Shown here in pieces: positions 7,908 to 16,640 of a stretch of 64,000 bases of DNA (positions are counted from its first letter, which is position 1; every line of letters begins with the position of its first letter). Both the position numbers and the translations under genes were made by a program. Below the pieces are notes generated by a model that had not been told where the DNA came from, did not search any database, and was given only the letters and a program-made list of their open reading frames with translations. Origin of the DNA: PWVB01 sp964530185 (GTDB taxonomy: Bacteria > Chloroflexota > Anaerolineae > B4-G1 > SLSP01); the NCBI GenBank assembly GCA_964530185.1, contig CAZHBB010000001.1, positions 27,992 to 91,991 on the forward strand. The letters run 5' to 3'.

Positions 7908-9404
7908 TTATACCTCCTCTTTCAGTTCCTGTGTCATCTGCTCGTGCGTGTAGGCTATGATAGAGCTGATGTGACCATCGTCACGGTGCGGCACATTGTC
8001 ACCGGAGACCACTGGGGCATCCTCGTCCAGGTGGGCCTGCGATGGTGCCTCGAAGAGTGCCCAGGCGGCCAAGGCCTCCCGAAATTCATCTATCGTGCCC
8101 TGACAGGCCGGGTCGGCGATGCGATTGTTGATCTCCAGTGGATCGCGCTCCAGGTCATAGAAGCGCGACTGAGAGGGGTCTCGGCACAGGAGCAGCTTGT
8201 GTGCCTCGCTGCGGACCATGTAGGCCCGCCCGCGTCCGCTCTCTGCGAAGACGTATTGGCGCCCGGCAGAGGCATCGTGGAGATCCATGCCCTGCATCGC
8301 CTCGGGGACCTCACAACCGGCGGCGCGCAGCAGGGTGGGGGCAAGGTCCAAATTAGTGACCTGGGCTGTCACGACCTCGCCGGCCCGGGTTTGCGAGGGA
8401 TACTTGATGATCAACGGGACCTTGATGAGTGGATCGTACATGTGGTTCCCCTTGAGGAGGAGATGGTGGAACCCCATGTACTCGCCATGATCGCTGGTGT
8501 AGACGATCAGGGTGTTGTCGTAGAGTCCTTTGCGACGCAGGAGGTCAATCATGCGTCCCACGTGGTGGTCAATCTGGGAGATGGTGGCGTAGTAATGGGC
8601 CATGACGCGCCTGAGTGCCTGTTCGGTCAGCGCTGTGTGGGGGAAGTATCCGGCGTGGTAGGCCAGATCCTCGGATTGAGGGGACTCCATCCAGCCTGGG
8701 AGCAGGGTCAGACGATCCGGGTCGTACATCGTGTCCCATGGCGCAGGTGGGTCAAAGGGATGATGGGGCTTGATAAAGCCCACCATGAGGAAGTTGCCTC
8801 CCTCGCCCCATGACTGGAGGGTCTCGATAGCCTGCTCCGCTATCCAGGTGGTGGAATGATGGGCTTCATCCAGGTTCGAGCGGAGCGCCCCGAAGGTCTC
8901 CCAGTAAACGGGGGGCGCAAGGCGGCGGAACTCCTGACGCTGGTCTATAAGGTCGATGGCATCAATGACGCCTTCCTCGCGCAGCCAGCGATGGTAGTCG
9001 TCATCGAAGCGTCCCGGCCCATCCTGCTCAGCCAGGATCATCTCGTCGAACCCCACGTCCAGGTAGGTGGGGGTGAAATGCATCTTGCCCACGGCTTTGG
9101 TGCTGTAGCCATTGGCACGCAGCACTTTGGGGAAAGTAGGGATGCCATTGGGCAGTGTGCTGTGATTGGTCCACCCCAGATGCTGATGGACGTATTGGCT
9201 GCTCAGCAGGGAGTAACGTGAGGGTGTACAGACCGGAAAGGGACAGAAGCTGGCCTCGTACAGAACGCCATCCTGGGCTAGAGCATCAATATTGGGTGTC
9301 TGAATGTCAGGATTCCCGTAAGCACCCAGACAGTCGAACCGGTGTTGATCGGCGTGGATGAGCAGAATATTGGGTCGCGCGGTAGTCTCTGCTGTCTCAC
9401 TCAT
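7908..9404 (-). CDS. Sulfatase (Cys-type, formylglycine-dependent)
   Basis: A 498-residue alkaline-phosphatase-fold sulfatase that hydrolyses sulfate esters. The N-terminal PNILLIHADQHR carries the first metal-binding Asp. VCTPSR (Cys59) is the CxPxR signature whose Cys is oxidised to formylglycine. TSDHGEYMG supplies the second Asp/His metal pair. No signal peptide is seen. It lies 100 bases upstream of the fucosidase and 18 bases after the next sulfatase gene, on the same strand. No formylglycine-generating enzyme or anSME is visible in the window, so maturation must depend on a gene elsewhere. Sulfated-sugar substrate is inferred from neighbours. Confidence 0.92.
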   Translation of the reverse strand: MSETAETTARPNILLIHADQHRFDCLGAYGNPDIQTPNIDALAQDGVLYEASFCPFPVCTPSRYSLLSSQYVHQHLGWTNHSTLPNGIPTFPKVLRANGYSTKAVGKMHFTPTYLDVGFDEMILAEQDGPGRFDDDYHRWLREEGVIDAIDLIDQRQEFRRLAPPVYWETFGALRSNLDEAHHSTTWIAEQAIETLQSWGEGGNFLMVGFIKPHHPFDPPAPWDTMYDPDRLTLLPGWMESPQSEDLAYHAGYFPHTALTEQALRRVMAHYYATISQIDHHVGRMIDLLRRKGLYDNTLIVYTSDHGEYMGFHHLLLKGNHMYDPLIKVPLIIKYPSQTRAGEVVTAQVTNLDLAPTLLRAAGCEVPEAMQGMDLHDASAGRQYVFAESGRGRAYMVRSEAHKLLLCRDPSQSRFYDLERDPLEINNRIADPACQGTIDEFREALAAWALFEAPSQAHLDEDAPVVSGDNVPHRDDGHISSIIAYTHEQMTQELKEEV

Positions 9405-9422
9405 GTCTTCCCTCGGACCGTA

Positions 9423-10751
9423 TTATGAAGGTCTGTTCAGCTCCGTCTGCAACAGGGCATCCATCTCCACAGCGAGCCCTGGCAGCTCCGCAGCGAGATT
9501 GTGATCCTCCCACGGATCGTTCTCTAGGTCGAACAGGAGGCCAGGGCCGGCAATCTCCCGTACCCACTTGAAGCGGCCGTCGAAGATCAGATGCCAGCCC
9601 AGCCTGGGGGTTATGAGACCGGATATGACATAGGGCCTGTGTTGGGTGGTCATCCCAGCGAGGAGAGGTCGTAGGCTTCGGCTGTCCATGTCTGCGGGTA
9701 TGGGGAGATCTGCATAATCCAGGAAGGTCGCGGCCAGGTCATGCAGGACCACCGGGCCATTGAAGGACCGCTGGGGTTGTACGCCTGGCCCGGCTATGAT
9801 CAGCGGAACGCCCACCGACGGCTGATAGTAGATGCTTTTACCCCAAAGATTGTGGTCGCCCAGCATCTCCCCGTGATCGCTACTGTAGACGATCAAGGTG
9901 CAGTCGAGCTCCCCGCGGGCCTCGATGGCGTCCAGATAGCGTCCCAAATGGCGATCGATGTTCTCGATCATCGCCGCGTAGTTGCGTCGGATGCGGGTGT
10001 GGATCGCGGTATCGAACTGGTCATTGGCGTGGGGAGGCGGGAATGCCGTCCCCTGCCAACGTCTGGCCATGGCGTCGGTCACATCCGTGGGATCGTGAGG
10101 CCCGGCGAAGTTGACCTGGAGGAACCATGGTCGGTCCTTTGGGAAGCCCTTCAACAGCCGCAGGCCGTTTTCGGCAATCCAATTGTCGCAGTAGGCATCC
10201 TCGGGCAAGGGGGTGGGGTCAGTGAAAGATCGATCATGCCGTCGCTGCATGTCCTGTACGTGCAGTTCGGCGAGGCCTCGACTGTGGAGGAAGGCCATGT
10301 AGGGATCGTGCGGTGCGCCGTCCCAACTGTTGACAGCGTCCCACTTGCCGCGATTGTCGATCCCATCTGAGAATCCCCAGGCCTGCAGATAGGCCTTGCC
10401 ATCCAGGCTATGCCGCTTTGACTTCTTGTGGAGGTCGAACTTGCCCACGCCCACCACATGGTAGCCGGCCGTCCGTAGCATCTGATAGAAGGTGGGTTGG
10501 TCCAGGGGGTAGTCCTGGTCGTTGTTGACGACGCCACAACGCGGGTAGTCCTTGCCCGCGGCGAGGCTGGCGCGCGATGGCGCACACAGTGGTGAGGGGC
10601 AGATGGCGTTTGTGAACACAGTTCCCCTGCGCGCCAGCCGATCCAGATTGGGCGTGCGCAGGGGAAGGGCGGTGTTTAGGCCGATGAAGTCCGGCCGATG
10701 TTGGTCCGGCAGGAACAAGAGGATATTTGGTCGCCTGTCGCTGTTGGACAT
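9423..10751 (-). CDS. Sulfatase (Cys-type, formylglycine-dependent), second copy
   Basis: A 442-residue sulfatase with PNILLFLPDQHRPD at the N-terminus, LCAPSR (Cys56) as the CxPxR maturation site, and SSDHGEMLGDH as the second metal-binding block. It differs clearly from the 498-residue copy downstream, so the two probably act on different sulfate positions. No secretion signal is evident. It starts 21 bases after the stop of the oxidoreductase gene at 10773, with a weak ribosome site, suggesting translational dependence on the upstream gene. Substrate is not deducible; context favours sulfated deoxysugars. Confidence 0.91.
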   Translation of the reverse strand: MSNSDRRPNILLFLPDQHRPDFIGLNTALPLRTPNLDRLARRGTVFTNAICPSPLCAPSRASLAAGKDYPRCGVVNNDQDYPLDQPTFYQMLRTAGYHVVGVGKFDLHKKSKRHSLDGKAYLQAWGFSDGIDNRGKWDAVNSWDGAPHDPYMAFLHSRGLAELHVQDMQRRHDRSFTDPTPLPEDAYCDNWIAENGLRLLKGFPKDRPWFLQVNFAGPHDPTDVTDAMARRWQGTAFPPPHANDQFDTAIHTRIRRNYAAMIENIDRHLGRYLDAIEARGELDCTLIVYSSDHGEMLGDHNLWGKSIYYQPSVGVPLIIAGPGVQPQRSFNGPVVLHDLAATFLDYADLPIPADMDSRSLRPLLAGMTTQHRPYVISGLITPRLGWHLIFDGRFKWVREIAGPGLLFDLENDPWEDHNLAAELPGLAVEMDALLQTELNRPS

Positions 10752-10772
10752 GGATTAGGGCCTTTCGGAGGG

Positions 10773-12143
10773 TCAGCCCTCTGGCTGTGGAATGTCGGGT
10801 AATTCCGGCGCCTCGAAATAGAGCGGATCCTCCGCGGTGGGCATCGGGGGATAGTCAGGCATCCCAATGTCATGGACCAGGTCGTCGATGTAGACCATTT
10901 CCCCTGTGGCCATAGAGCGGTTCGCAGCCACCCCAGTGAGGATCGAATAGGCGCCTGCACGCTGGTCTGCCGCGTGCATGTAAGGATCGTCAGGCCGTTC
11001 TTCGGCAAACAGGTCAGCCAAAATACGCGCGTCCCCACCGCCATGCCCGCCTTTCGAAGTCCAGACCTCGACGTCATAGGCGGGGCCGAAGTGGGGGATC
11101 ACACGTGTGAAGGTGCCACGCTGGACCGTCTGCCCGGGGATGGTGCCATCGGCGTTAATGTAGGAAGATTCCACGGTCCTATGTTCCAGGCGTCCTCGAG
11201 TCCCGTTTATCGCCACGATATGGCCCTCCCAGGGCATGAAGGCATTCAGGGAATAACTCATCTTGACGCCATTCCGATAGTTCACCAGGACGGTCATAGT
11301 GTCCTCAATGTCGATCTGATCACTGAAGACGCAGCGGTCGCGGAAGTAGCCGTCGTAGATCTCGTTGTCGAGGTAGAGGGTCTTGAGCCTTTCGCTGGCC
11401 CGCAGGTCCAGACGGAAGCGACATTGGGTCTCTGGACAGGTCAGACAGCGTTCAGTTCGTTGATGCAGGCCGAAACGGTCGGCGGTCTCGGGGGTGTAGA
11501 AACGGCGCTGTCCCTGTGCGAAGACTGATTCTGGGACGGTAGACAGCCACCAGTTGATCAGATCGAAGTGGTGCGTGGCCTTGTGGACCATCAGGCCACC
11601 GGAGTTGGCCTTGTTTCTGTGCCAGCGGCGGAAGTAATCCGCACCGTGGCGAATGTCCAGGAGCCAATGGAAGTCGATCGAGAGTACATCGCCGATCACG
11701 CCTGCCATGAGCAGGGCTTTGATCTGGGTCCGGGGAGGGGAATAGCGGTAGTTAAAGGTCACCCGGACTGTCTTCCCGGTAGCACGCTGGGTGTCGATGA
11801 TCCGCTGACATTTGACCTCATCCGTCGTCATGGGCTTCTCTGTGATGACGTCACAGCCCAACTGCATGGCGCGTACGATGTATTTGTCGTGGAAGCAGTC
11901 CTTGGTCGTGACGATGACCACATCGGGACGGGTCTCGGCAATCATCTGATCGAACTGGTGGGGCGGGTAGGCTTTGGGGTTGCTGCCCAACGCGCGCATC
12001 TGCTCCACTACCATGCGAAGTCGGCCCTCGTTGATGTCCGACAGAGCGACCATCTCCCAGGTCTCTGCATAAGTCTCGGCGATCGCGCGCCAGTACATCA
12101 TGGCGCGCCCTCCCAGCCCGATCTGCGCGATTCTCTTTCTCAT
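10773..12143 (-). CDS. Gfo/Idh/MocA-family oxidoreductase
   Basis: A 456-residue NAD(P)-dependent sugar oxidoreductase. The Rossmann loop IGLGGRA is at residues 8-14, and the conserved EKP active-site motif occurs in VITEKPMTT near residue 100. A GGLMVHKATHHFDL segment gives the family's C-terminal catalytic Lys/His region. A Cys-rich patch (RCLTCPETQCRF) in the middle is unusual for the family and could bind metal. GGAGG lies ten bases before the ATG. It sits between the flavoprotein and the sulfatases and probably oxidises a monosaccharide released by the cluster. A homologue is truncated at the window start. Confidence 0.88.
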   Translation of the reverse strand: MRKRIAQIGLGGRAMMYWRAIAETYAETWEMVALSDINEGRLRMVVEQMRALGSNPKAYPPHQFDQMIAETRPDVVIVTTKDCFHDKYIVRAMQLGCDVITEKPMTTDEVKCQRIIDTQRATGKTVRVTFNYRYSPPRTQIKALLMAGVIGDVLSIDFHWLLDIRHGADYFRRWHRNKANSGGLMVHKATHHFDLINWWLSTVPESVFAQGQRRFYTPETADRFGLHQRTERCLTCPETQCRFRLDLRASERLKTLYLDNEIYDGYFRDRCVFSDQIDIEDTMTVLVNYRNGVKMSYSLNAFMPWEGHIVAINGTRGRLEHRTVESSYINADGTIPGQTVQRGTFTRVIPHFGPAYDVEVWTSKGGHGGGDARILADLFAEERPDDPYMHAADQRAGAYSILTGVAANRSMATGEMVYIDDLVHDIGMPDYPPMPTAEDPLYFEAPELPDIPQPEG

Positions 12144-12229
12144 TCGTGCCTAGCCTCCGATACTGATTTTTTTTCTCGTGCCCCAGGGGTCCACGTGTCC
12201 CTGCCGTCGGGAGGATCCGCCGGGGGTGA

Positions 12230-13675
12230 TCACTTTCCACGCTGCGCCTGTTTGATCTCCCTGAGGCGTACATACTCTGGACGCTGTTGGTAGAACGTGT
12301 CCAGCGGGTAACACCCTGAGACCATGCCATGACGGGGCGCGGTGGTGCAGTCGCTGAATGTGCGGCAGATGCGGCGGCGGTCCAGCGGTCGCCCAGCCAG
12401 GATGTCGGCGACGATGTCGGGATAAGGCAGGACCATGCGTCCCAGGCCAACCACGTCAGCCTGACCGGTCCGCACGACATGCTGAGCGACGTGAGGTAGC
12501 CACTCTTGCAGGTACGAGTAAGCAGAGCCGACGAAGATCAACGCCGGCTGATGTCTTTTGAGTCGAGCGGTGATGTCGATCTGGCGGGCCACACCAACCA
12601 GGGGGTCCTCCGGAGGCTCGTAGCCGTCAGAAGGGGGGAAGAGCGCGGGGCGTTGGATGTGAGGGTTATAGTAGGGGCTGCCGGCTGTCACGCATACCAA
12701 CTGGATGTCGAGCTCCGCCAGCACATCGAGGAAAGCAAGCGGCTCGGTGAGGTCGATGCCCAGACCGGTGCCGTCGCCACCGAAGGCGTAAGGGTACCGG
12801 TCGCCCTCGAAGGCCATGGGGCGTCCAATGCCGTCTGGCCCAGGCTCAAAGGGCAGGAAGTCGAACGCGCTGAAGCGAACCCCGATGTCCAGGTCCGGCA
12901 CCTCCGTCCGGATCCCAGCCACAATCTCACGGAGGAAACGCATGCGATTCTCGAGGCTCCCGCCGTAACGACCTGGCCGTGTGACGGCACTGAGGAACTC
13001 GTGCCCCAGGTATCCGTGGCAGTGCTTGATATCGACAAAGGCGAATCCGGCCTGGTAAGCCAGTCTGGCAGCCTCGACAAAGCGTTCGATCAGGCGGTCA
13101 ATGGCCTCGTCGCTGAGAGGGGGAAGGGAGGGGTCGATACCAAACCTAGCGTCCAGGAGCGGGTGGTGGTACAGGATCTGCGGCTCCAGGCGTGTCTTCA
13201 CGTGCGGGCGGGCAAAGCGACCGGAGTGGGTAAGCTGCAATCCCACCAGCAGATCATCCGTGTCCCCGAACTTCCGGCGGTGGGCCTCTACCAGAGCTTC
13301 GCGCAACCGGGCGAGGTCCCCCACTGTCCTCTCGTTGATCATCAACTGATTGGGGTTGGCCCGCCCGTCGCTCTGAACCGCGACGGCCTCTCCCCCCCAG
13401 ATCAACTTGGCACCGCTCTCGCCAAAGCGCCGCCATCGCCGCTCGGTAAGCTGCGTCGGTCGGCCGTCTGCTGTGCCGTCCCACCCCTCCATGGGGAGGA
13501 CACAGAAGCGGTTGCCGATCGTCCGTCCGCTCTTAAGATGGAGGGGTTGGGCCAATGGGCCCGACGGCCCTTGCTCGACTGTCTCATCGAAGCCAAGGGG
13601 GATGTCCAGTGTCTCGATATGCCGGGCGAATGCCTCGGGGGTTCTGAGGGATGCGATACGTGGGTAGGTTGCCAC
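12230..13675 (-). CDS. NADH:flavin oxidoreductase/Old Yellow Enzyme family
   Basis: A 481-residue FMN TIM-barrel ene-reductase/dehydrogenase. Family motifs are visible: NRFCVLPMEGWD near the N-terminus, GLQLTHSGRFARP (FMN and substrate His), VDIKHCHGYLGHEFLS and RYGGSLENRMRF, the OYE signature. The N-terminus is longer than in classical OYEs, and there is no C-terminal FAD/NAD domain, so this is the short form. GTG start at 13675 with GAGGAGG five bases upstream. In this cluster it may reduce an unsaturated or keto-sugar intermediate, but that is inference only; many OYE homologues have no known natural substrate. Confidence 0.86.
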   Translation of the reverse strand: MATYPRIASLRTPEAFARHIETLDIPLGFDETVEQGPSGPLAQPLHLKSGRTIGNRFCVLPMEGWDGTADGRPTQLTERRWRRFGESGAKLIWGGEAVAVQSDGRANPNQLMINERTVGDLARLREALVEAHRRKFGDTDDLLVGLQLTHSGRFARPHVKTRLEPQILYHHPLLDARFGIDPSLPPLSDEAIDRLIERFVEAARLAYQAGFAFVDIKHCHGYLGHEFLSAVTRPGRYGGSLENRMRFLREIVAGIRTEVPDLDIGVRFSAFDFLPFEPGPDGIGRPMAFEGDRYPYAFGGDGTGLGIDLTEPLAFLDVLAELDIQLVCVTAGSPYYNPHIQRPALFPPSDGYEPPEDPLVGVARQIDITARLKRHQPALIFVGSAYSYLQEWLPHVAQHVVRTGQADVVGLGRMVLPYPDIVADILAGRPLDRRRICRTFSDCTTAPRHGMVSGCYPLDTFYQQRPEYVRLREIKQAQRGK

Positions 13676-13692
13676 AGATGCCTCCTCGGCTG

Positions 13693-14868
13693 TCAGAGGG
13701 TCCTGAGAACGTCCTCGACAGTTTCAATCATCGACTGAAGCTCCTCGGGCGGGCGGGTGGGATCTGTGTACAGATATGCAGTCCGTGACAGGACGTCGAG
13801 CGTCTGGGGACACATGTCCGGGCTATACGTCACGGTCGATGGCGTCAGCTTGAAGGCATCCAGGGCTGGGTGATGCGCACCTTGTTGGGTCAGGATGGGC
13901 TCCCAATTTGCGTAGATGTGCCGTCCACTGTCAGCGGGGGTGTCTGCGCGCACGCCATGCTCTCGCACCTTCTGGGTAAAGTCCCGCATGCGCTCCTCGG
14001 AGTCAAACAGCAGTGCCACCGTGGTGCCGCAGTCACCCTCAACGTCGTGGATCGGGTTAAAGGTGAAGGGCCCTGTGCCCTCCAGGGCATGGATGATGGT
14101 GCGTTTCTCCCTCAACATAGCTTCCAGCATGTCGTCAAGGCGAGTGAGTTGCACCCGGAGGATCGCGCTCAGGATTTCGTTGATCCTGAAGTTCATGCCG
14201 GCGAAGAGAGGGGTTCGGAGCTGGTCGACGTGCTCGCGGAAAGTAATGCCGCCATCGTGAAAGATCAGCGCTCTCTCGAAGATGTCCCTGTCGTCGGTGA
14301 CAAGGGCGCCTCCCTCCCCACATGTGATAATCTTGAAGTGGTTGAAGGAAAAGGCCCCGGCATCGCCTATGGAGCCCAATCGCTGGCCTCCATAGGAACC
14401 GCCATCGGCCTGACAGGCATCCTCCAGCACGCGCAGGCCGTAATGGTGTGCTATGTCCATGATGGCATCCATGTTGGACGGCAATCCCACCATATGGACC
14501 GGAATGATGGCCTTGGTCCGTGGTGTGATCTTGCGGACGATGTCTTCAGGGTCAATGGTGAGCGAGGTGTCGACCTCGGCAATGATCGGTACGGCCCCTA
14601 CCGCCAGCGGCGCGAGAGCGGTGGCGATGAAGGTGTAGCCAGGGACGATTACCTCATCGCCGGGGCCGATGCCCATGCCCACCAGACCGCAGATCAGGGC
14701 GGCTGTGCCGCTGGTGACCGCGATCGTGTGTCTCACGCCGATCGTCTTTGACCATTCACGCTCGAACTGGTCCGTCTCGCCTCCCTCGCCGCCCCTGTAG
14801 CGGAAGAGCTGCCCCGACTCGATGACGCGGCGCACTGCCTCAACTTCTTCCTCTCCAATGATGTACAT
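13693..14868 (-). CDS. DegT/DnrJ/EryC1/StrS-family PLP aminotransferase
   Basis: A 391-residue fold-type I PLP enzyme of the sugar-aminotransferase family. Landmarks are VTSGTAAL (about 51-58, phosphate-binding), VLEDACQA (Asp150, contacts the PLP pyridine nitrogen) and SFNHFKIITCGEGG with Lys179 as the Schiff-base lysine. It converts a keto sugar to an amino sugar, or in non-PLP-Lys relatives acts as a dehydrase; here the Lys is present. It is the promoter-proximal gene of the minus-strand run, 17 bases before the flavoprotein. Its role in a catabolic cluster is not obvious; working in reverse on amino sugars is a possibility. Confidence 0.87.
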   Translation of the reverse strand: MYIIGEEEVEAVRRVIESGQLFRYRGGEGGETDQFEREWSKTIGVRHTIAVTSGTAALICGLVGMGIGPGDEVIVPGYTFIATALAPLAVGAVPIIAEVDTSLTIDPEDIVRKITPRTKAIIPVHMVGLPSNMDAIMDIAHHYGLRVLEDACQADGGSYGGQRLGSIGDAGAFSFNHFKIITCGEGGALVTDDRDIFERALIFHDGGITFREHVDQLRTPLFAGMNFRINEILSAILRVQLTRLDDMLEAMLREKRTIIHALEGTGPFTFNPIHDVEGDCGTTVALLFDSEERMRDFTQKVREHGVRADTPADSGRHIYANWEPILTQQGAHHPALDAFKLTPSTVTYSPDMCPQTLDVLSRTAYLYTDPTRPPEELQSMIETVEDVLRTL

Positions 14869-15176
14869 GCGTTCGCTGCCCCCCGATTCTCAGAATCATG
14901 CGCTCGATCGACGTCATTGTAGTCAGACGCCTCATGGGGGCAAATAGACAGCAGTTTGCGGGCTGAGGGACCACTGTTGGGGTTCAGAGAGATGAACGGG
15001 GGCGTCAGGTGAAGTGGGCTGCACTCATGGGGTACTGGGGGACAGAAGTTCCCGCAATGTCCGGCCCGGTATAGTCATGGCACCGGGGAATTACGCAGTC
15101 ATGCGGCTGGACGTCACGGGCGTTGTGATTAGACTTGGTTCGGTCATAAAGCCGGATGTGTCCAGAGGAGGCTGGT
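14869..15176. other. Divergent intergenic region between glycan cluster and third sulfatase
   Basis: 308 bases with no gene. It holds a good minus-strand promoter for the DegT-led cluster (described separately) and, toward the plus-strand sulfatase, only weak promoter-like matches (TTGTGA at 15123, CATAAA at 15145). No convincing operator palindrome was seen. Confidence 0.5.
14916..14943 (-). promoter_or_regulatory. Predicted sigma70 promoter of the minus-strand glycan cluster
   Basis: On the minus strand, TTGCCC (14943-14938) and TACAAT (14921-14916) are separated by 16 bases. Transcription would start about 40 bases before the DegT start codon and could read through the seven-gene run ending at 5440. 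Prediction from sequence only. Confidence 0.5.
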
Positions 15177-16616
15177 ATGTCAGCAAATCGTCCCAATATC
15201 CTGTGGATCTGCACGGATCAGCAACGTTATGACACCATTGGCGCTTTGGGGAATGCCCACATCCATACGCCCAATCTCGATCGTCTTGTATCCGAGGGTG
15301 TGGCTTTCACTCGGGCCTATTCGCAGAGCCCGATCTGCACGCCCAGCCGCGCCAGTTTTCTGACGGGCAGGTACCCCAGCACAATCCATGTGAACCGCAA
15401 CGGAGATGGTTGGTTCCCAGAACAGGCGCGTTTGATCACCCGCACGCTGCGTGACATCGGATATGACTGCGGATTGGCGGGCAAGCTTCACCTCACGGCT
15501 GCTCACGGCCGAGTCGAGTGGCTGCCGGAGGACGCCTATGGATACACTTTCTTTCGCTGGAGTCATCACCCACATCCGGAGCGTTTCTGGCCCACGGAAG
15601 CCCATCATTATCAAGCGTGGCTGCGTGAACAGGGCGTGGTGTGGGAGGAGGCTTACAACGCGGACCTGGACAGCGCCTGGCACGTCCCGGGATATTGTCG
15701 TCCGGGTATTGCAGCCGAGTTTCATCAAACCACCTGGTGTTTCAATGAGGCGATCGCTTTCATCACAGAGGATCACCCAGGGCCGTGGTTGATGTCGATC
15801 AATCCATTTGATCCCCATCCCCCTTTCGATCCTCCCCTGAGTTATCTGGAGCGGATGGACTGGTCCCATATCCCCTTGCCCCTCTACCATGAAGGGGATC
15901 TCTCGCATCAGCTTCGCTTCCGGGGTATCGACCACCAGACGGAAGATCCCCTGCCGCCTACGAGTTACGATGCCCGCCGGATGGTGGCAGCTTACTATGC
16001 GCAGATAGAGCTGATCGACGCTCAAGTGGGACGCCTGCTAGACGTCCTGGAGGCAACGGGACAGCGCGAGAACACGCTGATCATCTTCACCAGCGATCAC
16101 GGCGAGATGCTTGGCGATCACGGGCTGCTGTGGAAGGGATGCCGTTTCTACGAGGGTGCCGTGCGCGTCCCTCTCATCTTCAGTTGGCCTGGGCAGTTCG
16201 TGGCTGGTGTCAGGAGTGAGGCGCTGGTGGGGTTGATCGATATCGTGCCCACGTTGCTGGAGACGTTGGGCCTGCCCATTTCATCTCACGTCCAGGGGCG
16301 CTCGCTGCTTTCTCTCTTAGAGGGTACAGTTGCTCCGACCGCTCATCGCAAGTTCGTGCGAAGTGAGTATCATGATGCCCTGGACCGTCCATATGCCAGC
16401 CATGCCAACATGATACGGACCGAGCGGTTCAAGCTGGTTGTCTATCATGGGCATGATGTTGGGGAGCTCTATGATCTGGAGGAGGACCCGGACGAGTTCC
16501 ATAACCTGTGGGATCTCCCTGCCTATCAGGATCTGAAGTGTGAGCTGATGCGCCAACTGTTCGATGACATTATGCTCTCCGTCGATGAGGGCATCGACCG
16601 GGTGGGGCGTTTCTAG
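15177..16616 (+). CDS. Sulfatase (Cys-type, formylglycine-dependent), third copy
   Basis: A 479-residue sulfatase with RPNILWICTDQQR at the N-terminus, ICTPSR (Cys54) as the formylglycine site and TSDHGEMLGDHG as the second metal block. An upstream in-frame ATG (15156) exists, but GAGGAGG lies properly before the ATG at 15177. It is transcribed away from the other two sulfatases and shares their divergent intergenic region, so co-regulation is plausible. No signal peptide. The C-terminal LYDLEEDPDEFHNL stretch is typical of the family. Substrate unknown; the three sulfatases differ enough to suggest distinct sulfate positions. Confidence 0.92.
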   Translation: MSANRPNILWICTDQQRYDTIGALGNAHIHTPNLDRLVSEGVAFTRAYSQSPICTPSRASFLTGRYPSTIHVNRNGDGWFPEQARLITRTLRDIGYDCGLAGKLHLTAAHGRVEWLPEDAYGYTFFRWSHHPHPERFWPTEAHHYQAWLREQGVVWEEAYNADLDSAWHVPGYCRPGIAAEFHQTTWCFNEAIAFITEDHPGPWLMSINPFDPHPPFDPPLSYLERMDWSHIPLPLYHEGDLSHQLRFRGIDHQTEDPLPPTSYDARRMVAAYYAQIELIDAQVGRLLDVLEATGQRENTLIIFTSDHGEMLGDHGLLWKGCRFYEGAVRVPLIFSWPGQFVAGVRSEALVGLIDIVPTLLETLGLPISSHVQGRSLLSLLEGTVAPTAHRKFVRSEYHDALDRPYASHANMIRTERFKLVVYHGHDVGELYDLEEDPDEFHNLWDLPAYQDLKCELMRQLFDDIMLSVDEGIDRVGRF

Positions 16617-16640
16617 GATTTTGAACATAGTGTAACATCC

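Noticed and set aside
12506..13738. Long plus-strand open frame (410 codons)
   Set aside because: It is the complement of the OYE gene, whose motifs are unambiguous; it has no ribosome site or recognisable family.
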